A stretch of 64,000 nucleotides of DNA from Rhizobium leguminosarum. GTDB lineage: Bacteria; Pseudomonadota; Alphaproteobacteria; Rhizobiales; Rhizobiaceae. The stretch spans positions 2,790,001-2,854,000 of the forward strand of contig NZ_CP025012.1 in the NCBI RefSeq assembly GCF_002953715.1, given 5' to 3'. Position numbers and translations under genes: made by a program. This document shows, in pieces, positions 17,013 to 26,686 of this stretch (positions are counted from its first letter, which is position 1; every line of letters begins with the position of its first letter). The notes below the pieces were generated by a model. The model did not search any database. It saw nothing but the letters and a program-made list of their open reading frames with translations, and was not told where the DNA came from.

Positions 17013-17314
17013 GGGAAGGATCCTCGATTTCGATACCCCTCCCTTATTAGGGGTCCTTTACAGAGATGTGACAGCGCGCCGCAGCCCACCAGAGCCCCGG
17101 TTTCACAACCTTCCGTGATGTCCACCGGCTTTGCCGACAATCGGGCCGATCGCCTTTCCCGCAATCTCGCCGGCGTCGTCTTCAACCCTGTGAAAGAGCC
17201 GATCATCTGGTATCCTCGCGAGCAAGCGATCTCACGCAGGCGTGAACACCCGGCAATTTGCCATCGCCTGGCTTTGCGCTACGTCAATCACGTTTCGATG
17301 AAGGAGGAATTTCA
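17013..17314. other. Divergent intergenic region between fbpA and aldo/keto reductase
   Basis: About 300 bases with no supported gene. CCCCT at 17037 and AGGGG at 17049 can form a short hairpin in the fbpA leader, and GAAGGAGGAA at 17300-17309 is the ribosome site of the reductase. I saw no clear iron-response box. Confidence 0.4.
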
Positions 17315-18373
17315 ATGGAATATCGTCTGCTCGGCCGTTCAGGCCTGAAGATTTCGACTTTGACCATGGGCACGATGACCTTCGGTGGCGTCGGCTGGGC
17401 AAAGACCGTCGGCGATCTCGGCGTTTCCGAGGCCCGCAAGATGATCGATATGTGCATCGATGCCGGCATCAACCTGATCGACACCGCCAATGCCTATTCC
17501 GACGGCGAATGCGAAAACATCATCGGCGATGTACTCTCCGGCAAGCGGCCGCAGGGTGTGCTGCTCGCCACCAAGGCCCGCTTTCGCATGGGCGACGGCC
17601 CGAACGACCAGGGCCTGTCGCGCTACCACCTCATCCGCGAATGTGAGGCGAGCCTCAAGCGCCTGAAGACCGATGTCATCGACCTTTATCAGGTGCATGA
17701 ATGGGACGGCCAGACGCCGCTGGAAGAGACGATGGAAGCACTCGACACCCTGATCAGGCAGGGCAAGGTGCGTTACGTCGGCTGCTCGAACTATTCCGGC
17801 TGGCACATCATGAAGGCGCTTGGCATCGCCAATGAGCATAGGTACCAGCGCTTCGTCAGCCAGCAGATCCACTATACGCTGGAAGCCCGCGACGCCGAAT
17901 ACGAGTTGCTGCCGATCTCGATCGACCAGGGCCTCGGCGTGCTGGTCTGGAGCCCGCTGGCCGGCGGCCTGCTGTCAGGCAAGCATCGTCGCAACCAGGC
18001 AGCCCCCGAAGGCACACGCCAGTTCGCCGGCTGGACCGAACCGCCGATCCGCGATGAGAACCGCCTTTGGAACATCGTCGAGACATTGGCCGCGATCGGC
18101 GAAGAGCGCGGTGTCTCGGCGGCACAGGTGGCACTCGCCTGGCTCATCGGCCGCAAGGCGGTAACCTCGGTCATCATTGGCGGCCGCACCGAAGCCCAGT
18201 TCCGCGACAACATCGCTGCCGCCGAGTTGAAACTCACGGGCGAGGAGCGCAAGCGCCTCGACGCGGTCAGCTTGCCGCCGGTGATCTATCCCTATTGGCA
18301 CCAGTTGAACACGGTTAGCGACAGGCTTGGTGAAGCCGATCTCGAGCTTTTCGGTCCGCATCTCCAGCAATAG
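17315..18373 (+). CDS. Aldo/keto reductase (AKR, YajO/Tas-like)
   Basis: 352 residues of an NADPH-dependent TIM-barrel oxidoreductase. Visible signatures are LIDTANAYSDGECENIIGDV (catalytic Asp and Tyr), LATKARF (Lys), DLYQVHEWDGQTP (His), GKVRYVGCSNYSGW, and the C-terminal ALAWLIGRKAVTSVIIGGRT coenzyme-binding segment. The start at 17315 gives the usual MEYRLLGRSGLKISTLTMGT and follows an AAGGAGGAA ribosome site. Physiological substrate is unknown. Confidence 0.92.
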   Translation: MEYRLLGRSGLKISTLTMGTMTFGGVGWAKTVGDLGVSEARKMIDMCIDAGINLIDTANAYSDGECENIIGDVLSGKRPQGVLLATKARFRMGDGPNDQGLSRYHLIRECEASLKRLKTDVIDLYQVHEWDGQTPLEETMEALDTLIRQGKVRYVGCSNYSGWHIMKALGIANEHRYQRFVSQQIHYTLEARDAEYELLPISIDQGLGVLVWSPLAGGLLSGKHRRNQAAPEGTRQFAGWTEPPIRDENRLWNIVETLAAIGEERGVSAAQVALAWLIGRKAVTSVIIGGRTEAQFRDNIAAAELKLTGEERKRLDAVSLPPVIYPYWHQLNTVSDRLGEADLELFGPHLQQ

Positions 18374-18407
18374 GCGATAGCAGATCAAGCATTGCACGGC
18401 GGAAGAC

Positions 18408-18480
18408 AAAGCATGTCGCGCAAAAGTGCAGCGGTTTTGCGACCACGACATGCTCAAATCAAAGACCTAAAGTGTGGCAG
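18408..18480. repeat. Rhizobial intergenic palindrome (GCATGTCGCGCAAAA type)
   Basis: GCATGTCG-CGCAAAA (18411-18425) pairs with TTTTGCG (18435-18441) and CGACATGC (18446-18453), giving a 15-bp stem with a small bulge. It is followed by AAATCAAAGACCTAAAGTG. The form is a well-known kind of dispersed rhizobial repeat, and a related copy in inverse sense lies near 10290. Confidence 0.65.
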
Positions 18481-18575
18481 GCGAATCTGAAAGATCGCGT
18501 CATACTTTAGCCGTCATAAAAGATGCACTTTCGCCGTGTTATCGTCAAACCCCGCTACCCGCCGCGAGGTTCTCG

Positions 18576-19613
18576 ATGCTGAAGAATTACAAGGTCCTGA
18601 AGGGTACGGCGAGCGCCCTTGCCCTCGACGACGACATCGATCCCCATATCGAAATCCGCATCGAGGCGAACGGCGTCAGCTACCGTATCGCGCTCAACGT
18701 CCGCTCCAAGGAATCGCCGCACGACCTGCTCTACGCCAATGTCGTCGATTTCAAGCATCCGGCGTTGACGGAGGCGCTCGAAGCTCTGCCGATGGGCCTG
18801 ACCGACATCCGCAAGGACCGTCCGGAGCTTGCAATCGATTATGTCCGCGGCGGGTTGATCGAGCGCGAAGACATGAATGTCGCGCCCTTCCAGCTCTCCG
18901 GCCCGAAGAACGACCTGCGTGATTTCATCGAGCCGATCGTCCAGGAAGGCATTACCGATTCCGACGTGCATTTCTACGCCTTCGGCGAGGCCTGGGGGCC
19001 TGAGAACAACAAGCCCGACCAATATTTTCGTTTCGAGCCGGGCAACGGCATTCACGACGTCCACATGAACCAGGGCGACGGCGGCAGCTTCAAGGCCACC
19101 AACGGCCCGAACCAGGACGGCGCCCTGCTCGTTCATTTCAATGATACCGACGAATGGGCGGCGATCTTTCTCTGCTTCCAGTCGCAGAACTGGAACACCG
19201 ATGCGGCAACCGGCCATCCGGTTTCCGACAGCCGCGGCGGCCAGGGCCGCGGCGAAGGCACGCGCCGACCGCAGCCGATCGTCGCCTCGTCGCTGCGCAT
19301 CGTCGCTGCGCTGATCAACCCGGTGAACGGTGAAGGCGGCACCGAGGCCGAAACGGTGACGATCATCAACCGCTCCGACATGCAGGCGTCACTCGACGGC
19401 TGGAAGCTGGAGGACGAAAACGGCAGGACCCAGACGCTATCGGGATCGCTGAGCGCGGGCGAGCTGCGCACCATAGCGCTCAATGCCGCGGGCCTGCAGC
19501 TTGCCAACAGGGGCGGCGACATCATCCTGCGCAATGCCGAGGGCGCCGTGGCCGACCGGGTCGGCTACGGCAAGAGCGAGACGGCGAACGAAGGCTGGAC
19601 GACGATCTTCTGA
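18576..19613 (+). CDS. DUF2278 protein with C-terminal lamin-tail domain
   Basis: 345 residues. Residues 1-225 match DUF2278 (MLKNYKVLKGTASALALDDD, HDLLYANVVDFKHPAL, IHDVHMNQGDGG). Residues about 245-345 are an immunoglobulin-like lamin-tail domain (RIVAALINPVNGEGGTEAET, MQASLDGWKLEDENG, DIILRNAEGAVADRVGYGKS). Lamin-tail domains in bacteria often tether nucleases or secreted enzymes, but the function of DUF2278 is unknown. There is no signal peptide. The start at 18576 has GCGAGG upstream; the frame is open further back without a good site. Confidence 0.82.
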   Translation: MLKNYKVLKGTASALALDDDIDPHIEIRIEANGVSYRIALNVRSKESPHDLLYANVVDFKHPALTEALEALPMGLTDIRKDRPELAIDYVRGGLIEREDMNVAPFQLSGPKNDLRDFIEPIVQEGITDSDVHFYAFGEAWGPENNKPDQYFRFEPGNGIHDVHMNQGDGGSFKATNGPNQDGALLVHFNDTDEWAAIFLCFQSQNWNTDAATGHPVSDSRGGQGRGEGTRRPQPIVASSLRIVAALINPVNGEGGTEAETVTIINRSDMQASLDGWKLEDENGRTQTLSGSLSAGELRTIALNAAGLQLANRGGDIILRNAEGAVADRVGYGKSETANEGWTTIF

Positions 19614-19640
19614 TCGGCGCCCGCCCCTCGCCAGCCTGGA

Positions 19641-20861
19641 TCAGCTGCCGATTTCGGCCGAGATCAGCGCGCTCAGGCGGCCGATGCCATCCTCGATCAT
19701 CTGCTCGTTGGCGCAGGAGAAGCTGACACGGAAGGTGTTGGCGCCGGAACCATCGGCGAAGAAAGCCTTGCCGGGCACGAAGGCGACCTTGGCGGTTTCG
19801 AGCGATTTCGCCAGCAGCTTGGCGCCGTCCATGCCCTCCGGCAGCGTGATCCAGATGAACATGCCGCCTTCCGGCTTCGTCCAACTGGTGCCTTCAGGCA
19901 TGTATTTCTCAAGTGCGGCCAGCATGCAGTCGCGGCGTTGGCTGTAGGCGGTTTTGATCTTGGCGACCTGCGCATCGAAGAAGCGCTCGGCGACATCTGA
20001 TATCGCCATCTGGTTGATCGTCGAAGAATGCAGGTCGGCTGCCTGCTTCATCAAAACCAGCTTGCGGATGACGGGCGCATTGGCGACGATGAAGCCGACG
20101 CGAAGGCCGGGCGCCAGCGTCTTCGAGAAGCTGCCGCAATAGATCGTGCGCGTATCGTTGATATGGCCCTTCTCGGCGATCTCGAGCGCCAGGATCGGCG
20201 GGATTGGATCGCCGTCGTAACGCAGCGACTGGTAGGCCGCATCCTCGATGACGGCGATGTCGAGATCTTCTGCCAGTGCCAGGACCTTATTGCGGCCGTC
20301 GAGATCGACGGTTTCGCCGGTCGGGTTGGAGAAGTCGGCGGAGAGATAGGCGAACTTCACCTTGCCGCCGGCAGCGGAAGCGGCCGCACGGTAAGACTCG
20401 GGCGTCCGGTTGCCGTTCGGCGTCAGCTGATCGTAGGCCGGTTCATAGGCGTTGAAGGCCTGCAGCGCGCCGAGATAGGTCGGCCATGTCACGAGCGCGG
20501 TGTCGTTTGGTGATAGGAAGAGTTTGCCGAGATAATCGAGGCCCTGCTGCGAACCGGAGACGATGAAGACATTGTCGAGTTCGCAAGGGATGCCGAGAGC
20601 GGCCATCTGCCCGAGCAGCCATTCGCGCAGCGGCTTGTAGCCTTCGCTGACCGAATATTGCAGCGCCGAATTGACGGCAGCACCGTCAAAGATATCGGCA
20701 TAGGCCTGCTTGAACTCCCGATCCGGAAAGAGCGCCGGATCCGGAATGCCGCCGGCAAAGGAGATGATGTCCGGCCTGTCGAGAAGCTTCAGGAGCTCAC
20801 GGATTTCGGATGCGCGCATGCGCGACGAGCGCGACGCAAACATGGTGTCCCAGTTCAGCAT
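19641..20861 (-). CDS. PLP-dependent aminotransferase, class I/II (2-aminoadipate/MocR-domain-like)
   Basis: 406 residues. N-terminal RASEIRELLKLLDRPDIISFAGG, GSQQGLDYLGKLF and the PLP-lysine region YCGSFSKTLAPGLRVGF are typical of the LysN/ARO8-like branch of fold-type I aminotransferases; the C-terminus contains FRVSFSCANE. Members act on 2-aminoadipate, branched-chain or aromatic amino acids. It is divergent from ilvE across 300 bases, which hints at amino-acid nitrogen metabolism but does not fix the substrate. Confidence 0.88.
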   Translation of the reverse strand: MLNWDTMFASRSSRMRASEIRELLKLLDRPDIISFAGGIPDPALFPDREFKQAYADIFDGAAVNSALQYSVSEGYKPLREWLLGQMAALGIPCELDNVFIVSGSQQGLDYLGKLFLSPNDTALVTWPTYLGALQAFNAYEPAYDQLTPNGNRTPESYRAAASAAGGKVKFAYLSADFSNPTGETVDLDGRNKVLALAEDLDIAVIEDAAYQSLRYDGDPIPPILALEIAEKGHINDTRTIYCGSFSKTLAPGLRVGFIVANAPVIRKLVLMKQAADLHSSTINQMAISDVAERFFDAQVAKIKTAYSQRRDCMLAALEKYMPEGTSWTKPEGGMFIWITLPEGMDGAKLLAKSLETAKVAFVPGKAFFADGSGANTFRVSFSCANEQMIEDGIGRLSALISAEIGS

Positions 20862-21161
20862 GGGGTTTCCTCGTATTTTCTATACCGTCGACAAACCATG
20901 CGGCAGAAATTATGTCAATAATGCTGACCTATTTTCTTGTCATGGTGACAAGTTGGAAATCTTATATTCCAAAGCTTTGGTGCGAGATTAGCGAACGTCT
21001 TTGCGACGGCGCTCGATCCCGAATTTGCTGCTCGACGTCAGCCGCATCGAGCGATTATTCCTCTGGTCAAAGCCGAAACCGGCTGATTCAGACCTTTCCA
21101 AGACCAGCACGGCGGCGGTAGTGTCGCCGCCACTATTCAATTTACTATCAAGGTGCCAGCA
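20862..21161. other. Divergent promoter region, aminotransferase / ilvE
   Basis: 300 bases of mostly AT-rich upstream half (20890-20990) and a GC-rich downstream half. No gene is supported. AAGGTGCC precedes the ilvE ATG. I see no clear operator. Confidence 0.35.
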
Positions 21162-22262
21162 ATGACCGTGACGTCGGCCTCTCCTGAAATCAAAATCGAA
21201 CTCCACAAGTCTCCCGTCTCGGACGCCGATCGAATCCAGGCACTGGAGACGCCCGGCTTCGGCAAGGTCTTCACGGATCATATGGTCCTGGCACGATGGA
21301 CCGCCGACAAGGGCTGGCACGATGCGAAGGTTACGCCGAGGCGCCCCCTGGAGCTCGATCCTGCGAGCGCCGTGCTGCACTACGCTCAGGAAATCTTCGA
21401 GGGCATGAAGGCCTACAAGGCAGACGATGGCCGGATTCTGCTCTTTCGGCCTGAAGAGAACGCACGCCGCTTCGCGCAGTCGGCGACCCGCATGGCGATG
21501 CCTCCAGTGCCCGAAGAACTCTTCCTGAAGGCGGTCGAAGAACTGGTCCGCGTTGACAAGGCCTGGATTCCGTCCGGCGACGCCAGCCTGTATCTTCGCC
21601 CCTTCATGTTCGCCAATGAGGCGTTTCTCGGCGTTCGTCCGGCTCAGGAATATGTCTTCTGCATCATCGCCTCTCCGGTCGGCGCCTACTTCAAGGGTGG
21701 CGCGAAGGCCGTCTCCCTTTGGGTCGAGACCGAATACACCCGTGCAGCCAGCGGCGGCACCGGCGCTGCAAAATGCGGCGGAAACTATGCAGCCAGCCTC
21801 GTGGCGCAAGCCGAGGCGTCGAAGAAGGGTTGCGATCAGGTCGTCTTCCTGGACGCTGCAGAGCATCGCTGGGTCGAAGAACTCGGCGGGATGAACGTCT
21901 TCTTCGTGATGAACGATGGATCAGTGGTGACCCCGCCCCTTGGCGGCACGATTCTGCCGGGCATCACCCGGGCCTCAGTCATCGTGCTCGCCGAAGAAAG
22001 GGGCTTGCGCGTCGAGCAGCGTCCCTACTCATTCGCGGAATGGCAAGACGACGCTGCCAGTGGCAGGCTCGTCGAAGCCTTCGCTTGCGGCACTGCCGCA
22101 GTCCTGGCGGGCATCGGCCTGGTTCGACATGCCGGCGGCGAGTTTCTGGTCGGAGATGGAGAGACCGGCAAGTTGACCAGCGAACTGCGCCAGCAGCTCG
22201 TCAGTCTGCAGAAGGGCGTAACGAACGATGAGCACGGCTGGACCCGCCTCATCCCGACCTGA
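21162..22262 (+). CDS. ilvE: Branched-chain amino-acid aminotransferase
   Basis: 366 residues from the ATG at 21162 (a GTG three codons earlier is possible). It is a class IV aminotransferase of the long, type II BCAT group: FTDHMVLARWTADKGWHDAK, LHYAQEIFEGMKAYK, FMFANEAFLGV, and the PLP-binding GTGAAKCGGNYAASLVAQ with its Lys. It catalyses the last step of Leu, Ile and Val synthesis and the first step of their degradation, with 2-oxoglutarate. ilvC lies 1.7 kb downstream, ilvN/ilvB are near the end of the window. Confidence 0.95.
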   Translation: MTVTSASPEIKIELHKSPVSDADRIQALETPGFGKVFTDHMVLARWTADKGWHDAKVTPRRPLELDPASAVLHYAQEIFEGMKAYKADDGRILLFRPEENARRFAQSATRMAMPPVPEELFLKAVEELVRVDKAWIPSGDASLYLRPFMFANEAFLGVRPAQEYVFCIIASPVGAYFKGGAKAVSLWVETEYTRAASGGTGAAKCGGNYAASLVAQAEASKKGCDQVVFLDAAEHRWVEELGGMNVFFVMNDGSVVTPPLGGTILPGITRASVIVLAEERGLRVEQRPYSFAEWQDDAASGRLVEAFACGTAAVLAGIGLVRHAGGEFLVGDGETGKLTSELRQQLVSLQKGVTNDEHGWTRLIPT

Positions 22263-22339
22263 ATTCCGGACGTTCCACGCGAACGGCGGCGTCAACACCG
22301 ACATGGTGGGCGCCGCTCTCCGCCTCGCCCGCAAAGCCG

Positions 22340-22640
22340 TCGGGCTGGCGGTATATTCCGCTTGAGCTTTCCAAATGGCTGGCACGCGAAAAAGACGAGG
22401 AAGCCGTCGACAGCTTCATCGCTTATACTGCGACATATATGGTTGTTTTGCTCGACACGACGCCCGCCGTGCTGCCGAAATATCGGCAACTCATAAACTC
22501 GCCACCGCCGATGCGATCATATATGCGACCGCGGAACGCCATGATGCCGATATCCTGACCTGCGACGCCCATTTCAAGGATCTCGAACGCGTCATCCATA
22601 TCGATAAAAAGACTTATCCGTATGTGACCCAAGCCCTCGA
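22340..22640 (+). pseudogene. Decayed PIN-domain (VapC-type) toxin
   Basis: Two frames together give a PIN-like C-terminal two-thirds. From 22352 one frame reads YIPLELSKWLAREKDEEAVD to LLDTTPAVL. After about 22474 the next frame continues AEISATHKLATADAIIYATA, RHDADILTCDAHFKDL. Adding one base near 22474 joins them, so a single deletion explains the break. The N-terminal acidic strand (usually MIxLDTN) and a start codon are missing. The frame after the break runs without stop into the ParD gene, which could drive read-through. The toxin should be inactive. Confidence 0.6.
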
Positions 22641-22734
22641 CGGCAGAGCACAACGCTTCTATCACAAACTGGGAAATGATAATCTGGCATCTGGAATGGC
22701 TGAAAACCGGCATGTGCAGGCGGCACCGAATCCA

Positions 22735-22986
22735 ATGGCGAAAATGACGATCTCGCTTCCGGATAATCTGGCGGAATACGTCGAAAACCGTGTCGCAAGC
22801 GGCAGATACAGCAGTGCCGGTGCGTTCCTGGCGGAGCTCATTCTGAAGGATCAGCTCCATCACAAGCTTGACGACGAAGAACTGCGCAACATCCTGAGGC
22901 AGGCTGAGGAAAGCGGCCCGAGCGATCGACGCATTCCCGACATCCTGTCGGAAACAAAGGCGAAGCTGCGTGATAACAACCTATAG
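22735..22986 (+). CDS. parD: ParD-type ribbon-helix-helix antitoxin
   Basis: 83 residues. N-terminal KMTISLPDNLAEYVENRVAS is a CopG/ParD beta-strand plus helices that binds the operator as a dimer. The C-terminal part (LDDEELRNILRQAEESGPSD) is the toxin-wrapping segment. Starts at 22735, chosen because it gives the normal ParD N-terminus. It overlaps the toxin gene by 17 bases. ParD neutralises ParE and represses the operon. Confidence 0.85.
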   Translation: MAKMTISLPDNLAEYVENRVASGRYSSAGAFLAELILKDQLHHKLDDEELRNILRQAEESGPSDRRIPDILSETKAKLRDNNL

Positions 22987-23305
22987 GCTGACCCGAACCG
23001 CGGACGCCGTGCTATCAGGCATCGACGAATATGCTTGCCTCAACTTCGGCGAGGCGCAGGCAGACGCCTATCTTTTCGACTGGGACAGGATTTTCGTACT
23101 TCTTTCCCACGCTCCTTCTATGGGAGAAGAGTGCGACGAACTCGGCGCTGGCCTTCGCCGCCTCCTCCACATGCGCCACGTCGCCTTCTACCGGGTGACA
23201 TCGGAAGGGATTGTCGTCATTGATATCATCGACGCGGACCGGCTTCCCGAAAGACATCTTCAATCCCACCGACACCCGCGATCGGCCGAACAGCATGCCT
23301 CTTGA
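22970..23305 (+). CDS. parE: ParE-type RelE-superfamily toxin
   Basis: 111 residues from a GTG inside the parD 3' end. YRLTRTADAVLSGIDEYACL, GLRRLLHMRHVAFYRV and the closing VIDIIDADRLPERHL match ParE. ParE poisons DNA gyrase in characterised cases. About 15 residues after RHL (QSHRHPRSAEQ) exceed the normal end of the family; the added part overlaps the following methyltransferase start by 11 bases, so the natural stop has probably been lost. Confidence 0.82.
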   Translation: MITTYRLTRTADAVLSGIDEYACLNFGEAQADAYLFDWDRIFVLLSHAPSMGEECDELGAGLRRLLHMRHVAFYRVTSEGIVVIDIIDADRLPERHLQSHRHPRSAEQHAS

Positions 23306-23882
23306 CTGCACCCCCACCTTCTACGAGGAAAATGCCGAGACATATGCCAACCGGCCGCGCAGCCTGCCAAAGCAGCGGCTCGATGCCTTCCTCGCCGGGT
23401 TTGCGCCGGGCGCGGCAATTCTCGAACTCGGCTGCGGCGGCGGGCAGGACAGCGCCTACATGCTGTCGCAGGGTTTCGACGTTATGCCGACGGATGGCTC
23501 GGCCGAGCTTGCAAGACAGGCAGAAATGCTGATCGGCAGGCCGGTCAGGGTCATGCTGTTCCAAGAGCTCGACGCCGACAGCGCCTTCGACGGCGTCTGG
23601 GCGCAGGCAAGCCTTCTCCACGTCCCGAGGGCCGAGTTGCCCGATGTCTTCGCCCGCATCCGGCGCGCCCTGAGGACGGGCGGCATCATTCATGCGACCT
23701 TCAAGGCAGGCGATGCGGAAGGCCATGACGGCTTCGGGCGGTATTACAACTATCCCTCCGCCGAATGGCTATCGGAGCTTTTGACGAACGGCGGCTGGCG
23801 GAACATCGCCATTAGCGAGAGCGACGGCGGCGGCTATGACGGCAAGCCGACCCGCTGGCTTATCGTGAGCGCAGAACGGTAA
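23295..23882 (+). CDS. Class I SAM-dependent methyltransferase
   Basis: 195 residues. SAM-binding motif I is AAILELGCGGGQDSAYML (about 37-54), with GFDVMPTDGS (motif II region), DGVWAQASLLHVPRAELP and FARIRRALRTGGIIHATFK following. This is the Methyltransf_11/25 fold; the substrate is unknown. The start at 23295 overlaps the ParE gene, an arrangement which looks accidental because the two have no functional link. Confidence 0.85.
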   Translation: MPLDCTPTFYEENAETYANRPRSLPKQRLDAFLAGFAPGAAILELGCGGGQDSAYMLSQGFDVMPTDGSAELARQAEMLIGRPVRVMLFQELDADSAFDGVWAQASLLHVPRAELPDVFARIRRALRTGGIIHATFKAGDAEGHDGFGRYYNYPSAEWLSELLTNGGWRNIAISESDGGGYDGKPTRWLIVSAER

Positions 23883-23931
23883 AGGCCGGAGCTTTCGCCC
23901 CGGCCTTAAACTGCAACAGCTCAAAAGCCGC

Positions 23932-25666
<1,735 letters not shown>

Positions 25667-25669
25667 ATA

Positions 25670-25685
25670 CGTACCGTACGGTACG
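25670..25685. promoter_or_regulatory. TetR operator, perfect palindrome
   Basis: CGTACCGTACGGTACG is perfectly self-complementary and lies directly before the TetR ATG at 25666, in the region expected for the promoter. Size and symmetry suit a TetR dimer. Binding by the adjacent protein is inference. Confidence 0.7.
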
Positions 25686-25840
25686 GTTCGTGAGGTTTAT
25701 GCGATAAACCGATCAGGTCGTCAAGAAGTCCAGATAGATTTTTTTAATACGTGAAACCGCGATGAAACACCAGAATTGGATAGGCGCGAATCCTCGGCGA
25801 TCGCATAATGTCGCGCTATAGCATTTGCCCGGAGGCTTCG

Positions 25841-26287
25841 ATGTCACGCCTGTCTGCAGCTCTTCTCCTGCTCGGAGCAATCCTCCTTGACGGCTCAAGC
25901 GCTCTCGCGCAGGCCGACAGCGATGTCTATAACCGCATCGAGGAACTGCACGGCGATGCCGCAGGCTTCGACCGGCCGCTGCGTCAACTTGTTCGGGCGA
26001 TGCGCTCAGGCGACGCCGAAACCATCGCCGGCCTTGCCGAATACCCGCTGACGGTCAAGGCCAACGGCGAGACCTACGACGTCGAGAATGCTGAGGATTT
26101 CATTGACAATTTCGACGATCTCGTGACGCCCGAGACGCGCCGCGCCGTAGGACGCCAGCAATACGAAGATCTCTTCGTCAACAGCGACGGCGTCATGCTG
26201 GCCGGCGGCGCCGTCTGGATGGGCGCGGTCTGCGACGACACCGCCTGCGAGGCGAGCCATTGGGCGATCATCGCGATCAATAACTGA
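25841..26287 (+). CDS. Exported hypothetical protein
   Basis: 148 residues with signal peptide (MSRLSAALLLLGAILLDGSSALA). The mature part is acidic and globular: LRQLVRAMRSGDAETIAGLA, YPLTVKANGETYDVENAEDF, and a terminal CDDTACEASHWAIIAIN with a possible disulphide. A GGAGG at 25831 fixes the start. Fold suggests a DUF/NTF2-like export of unknown function. It precedes DUF4087 by 22 bases and both are exported, so they are probably co-transcribed. Confidence 0.75.
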   Translation: MSRLSAALLLLGAILLDGSSALAQADSDVYNRIEELHGDAAGFDRPLRQLVRAMRSGDAETIAGLAEYPLTVKANGETYDVENAEDFIDNFDDLVTPETRRAVGRQQYEDLFVNSDGVMLAGGAVWMGAVCDDTACEASHWAIIAINN

Positions 26288-26309
26288 AATCTGGCGATGA
26301 GGAAAGCAG

Positions 26310-26675
26310 ATGAAATACCCGATAACAGCCGCAGTCATCACCGCAGCTCTCACCATCGCCGCAAACGCACAGGCGGCCGAAACGCGCTGCGGCTGGATCG
26401 AGAATCCGACGCCCGCCAACTGGTGGCTGGAGGACGCGGAGAACACCTGGACGATCATGACCCAGGGCGACGATGCCGGCGAGGTGGAAGGCATGGAGCT
26501 GATCTCCGACATCTCCGAACATGAGTATGTGAGAACCAACGGCAATTACGGCTACGCCTGCGCCTGCATGAGTGTGGAGACGGACGGCAAGGAGCGCATC
26601 ACGAAAATCCTCTCCTTCCGCCAGCTAAAGCTCGCCAAATGCCGTGCCGACAAGGCGCTGAAATTCCCCGGCTGA
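26310..26675 (+). CDS. DUF4087-domain exported protein
   Basis: 121 residues: signal peptide MKYPITAAVITAALTIAANAQA, then the DUF4087 pattern ETRCGWIENPTPANWWLEDA, TWTIMTQGDDA, and NYGYACACMSVE with closely spaced cysteines. Function unknown. Second gene of a probable two-gene operon of small periplasmic proteins. Confidence 0.85.
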   Translation: MKYPITAAVITAALTIAANAQAAETRCGWIENPTPANWWLEDAENTWTIMTQGDDAGEVEGMELISDISEHEYVRTNGNYGYACACMSVETDGKERITKILSFRQLKLAKCRADKALKFPG

Positions 26676-26686
26676 TGAGCCGCGGC

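Noticed and set aside
22263..22340. VapB antitoxin remnant before the PIN fragment
   Set aside because: The 78 bases hold no recognisable AbrB or RHH motif in any frame.
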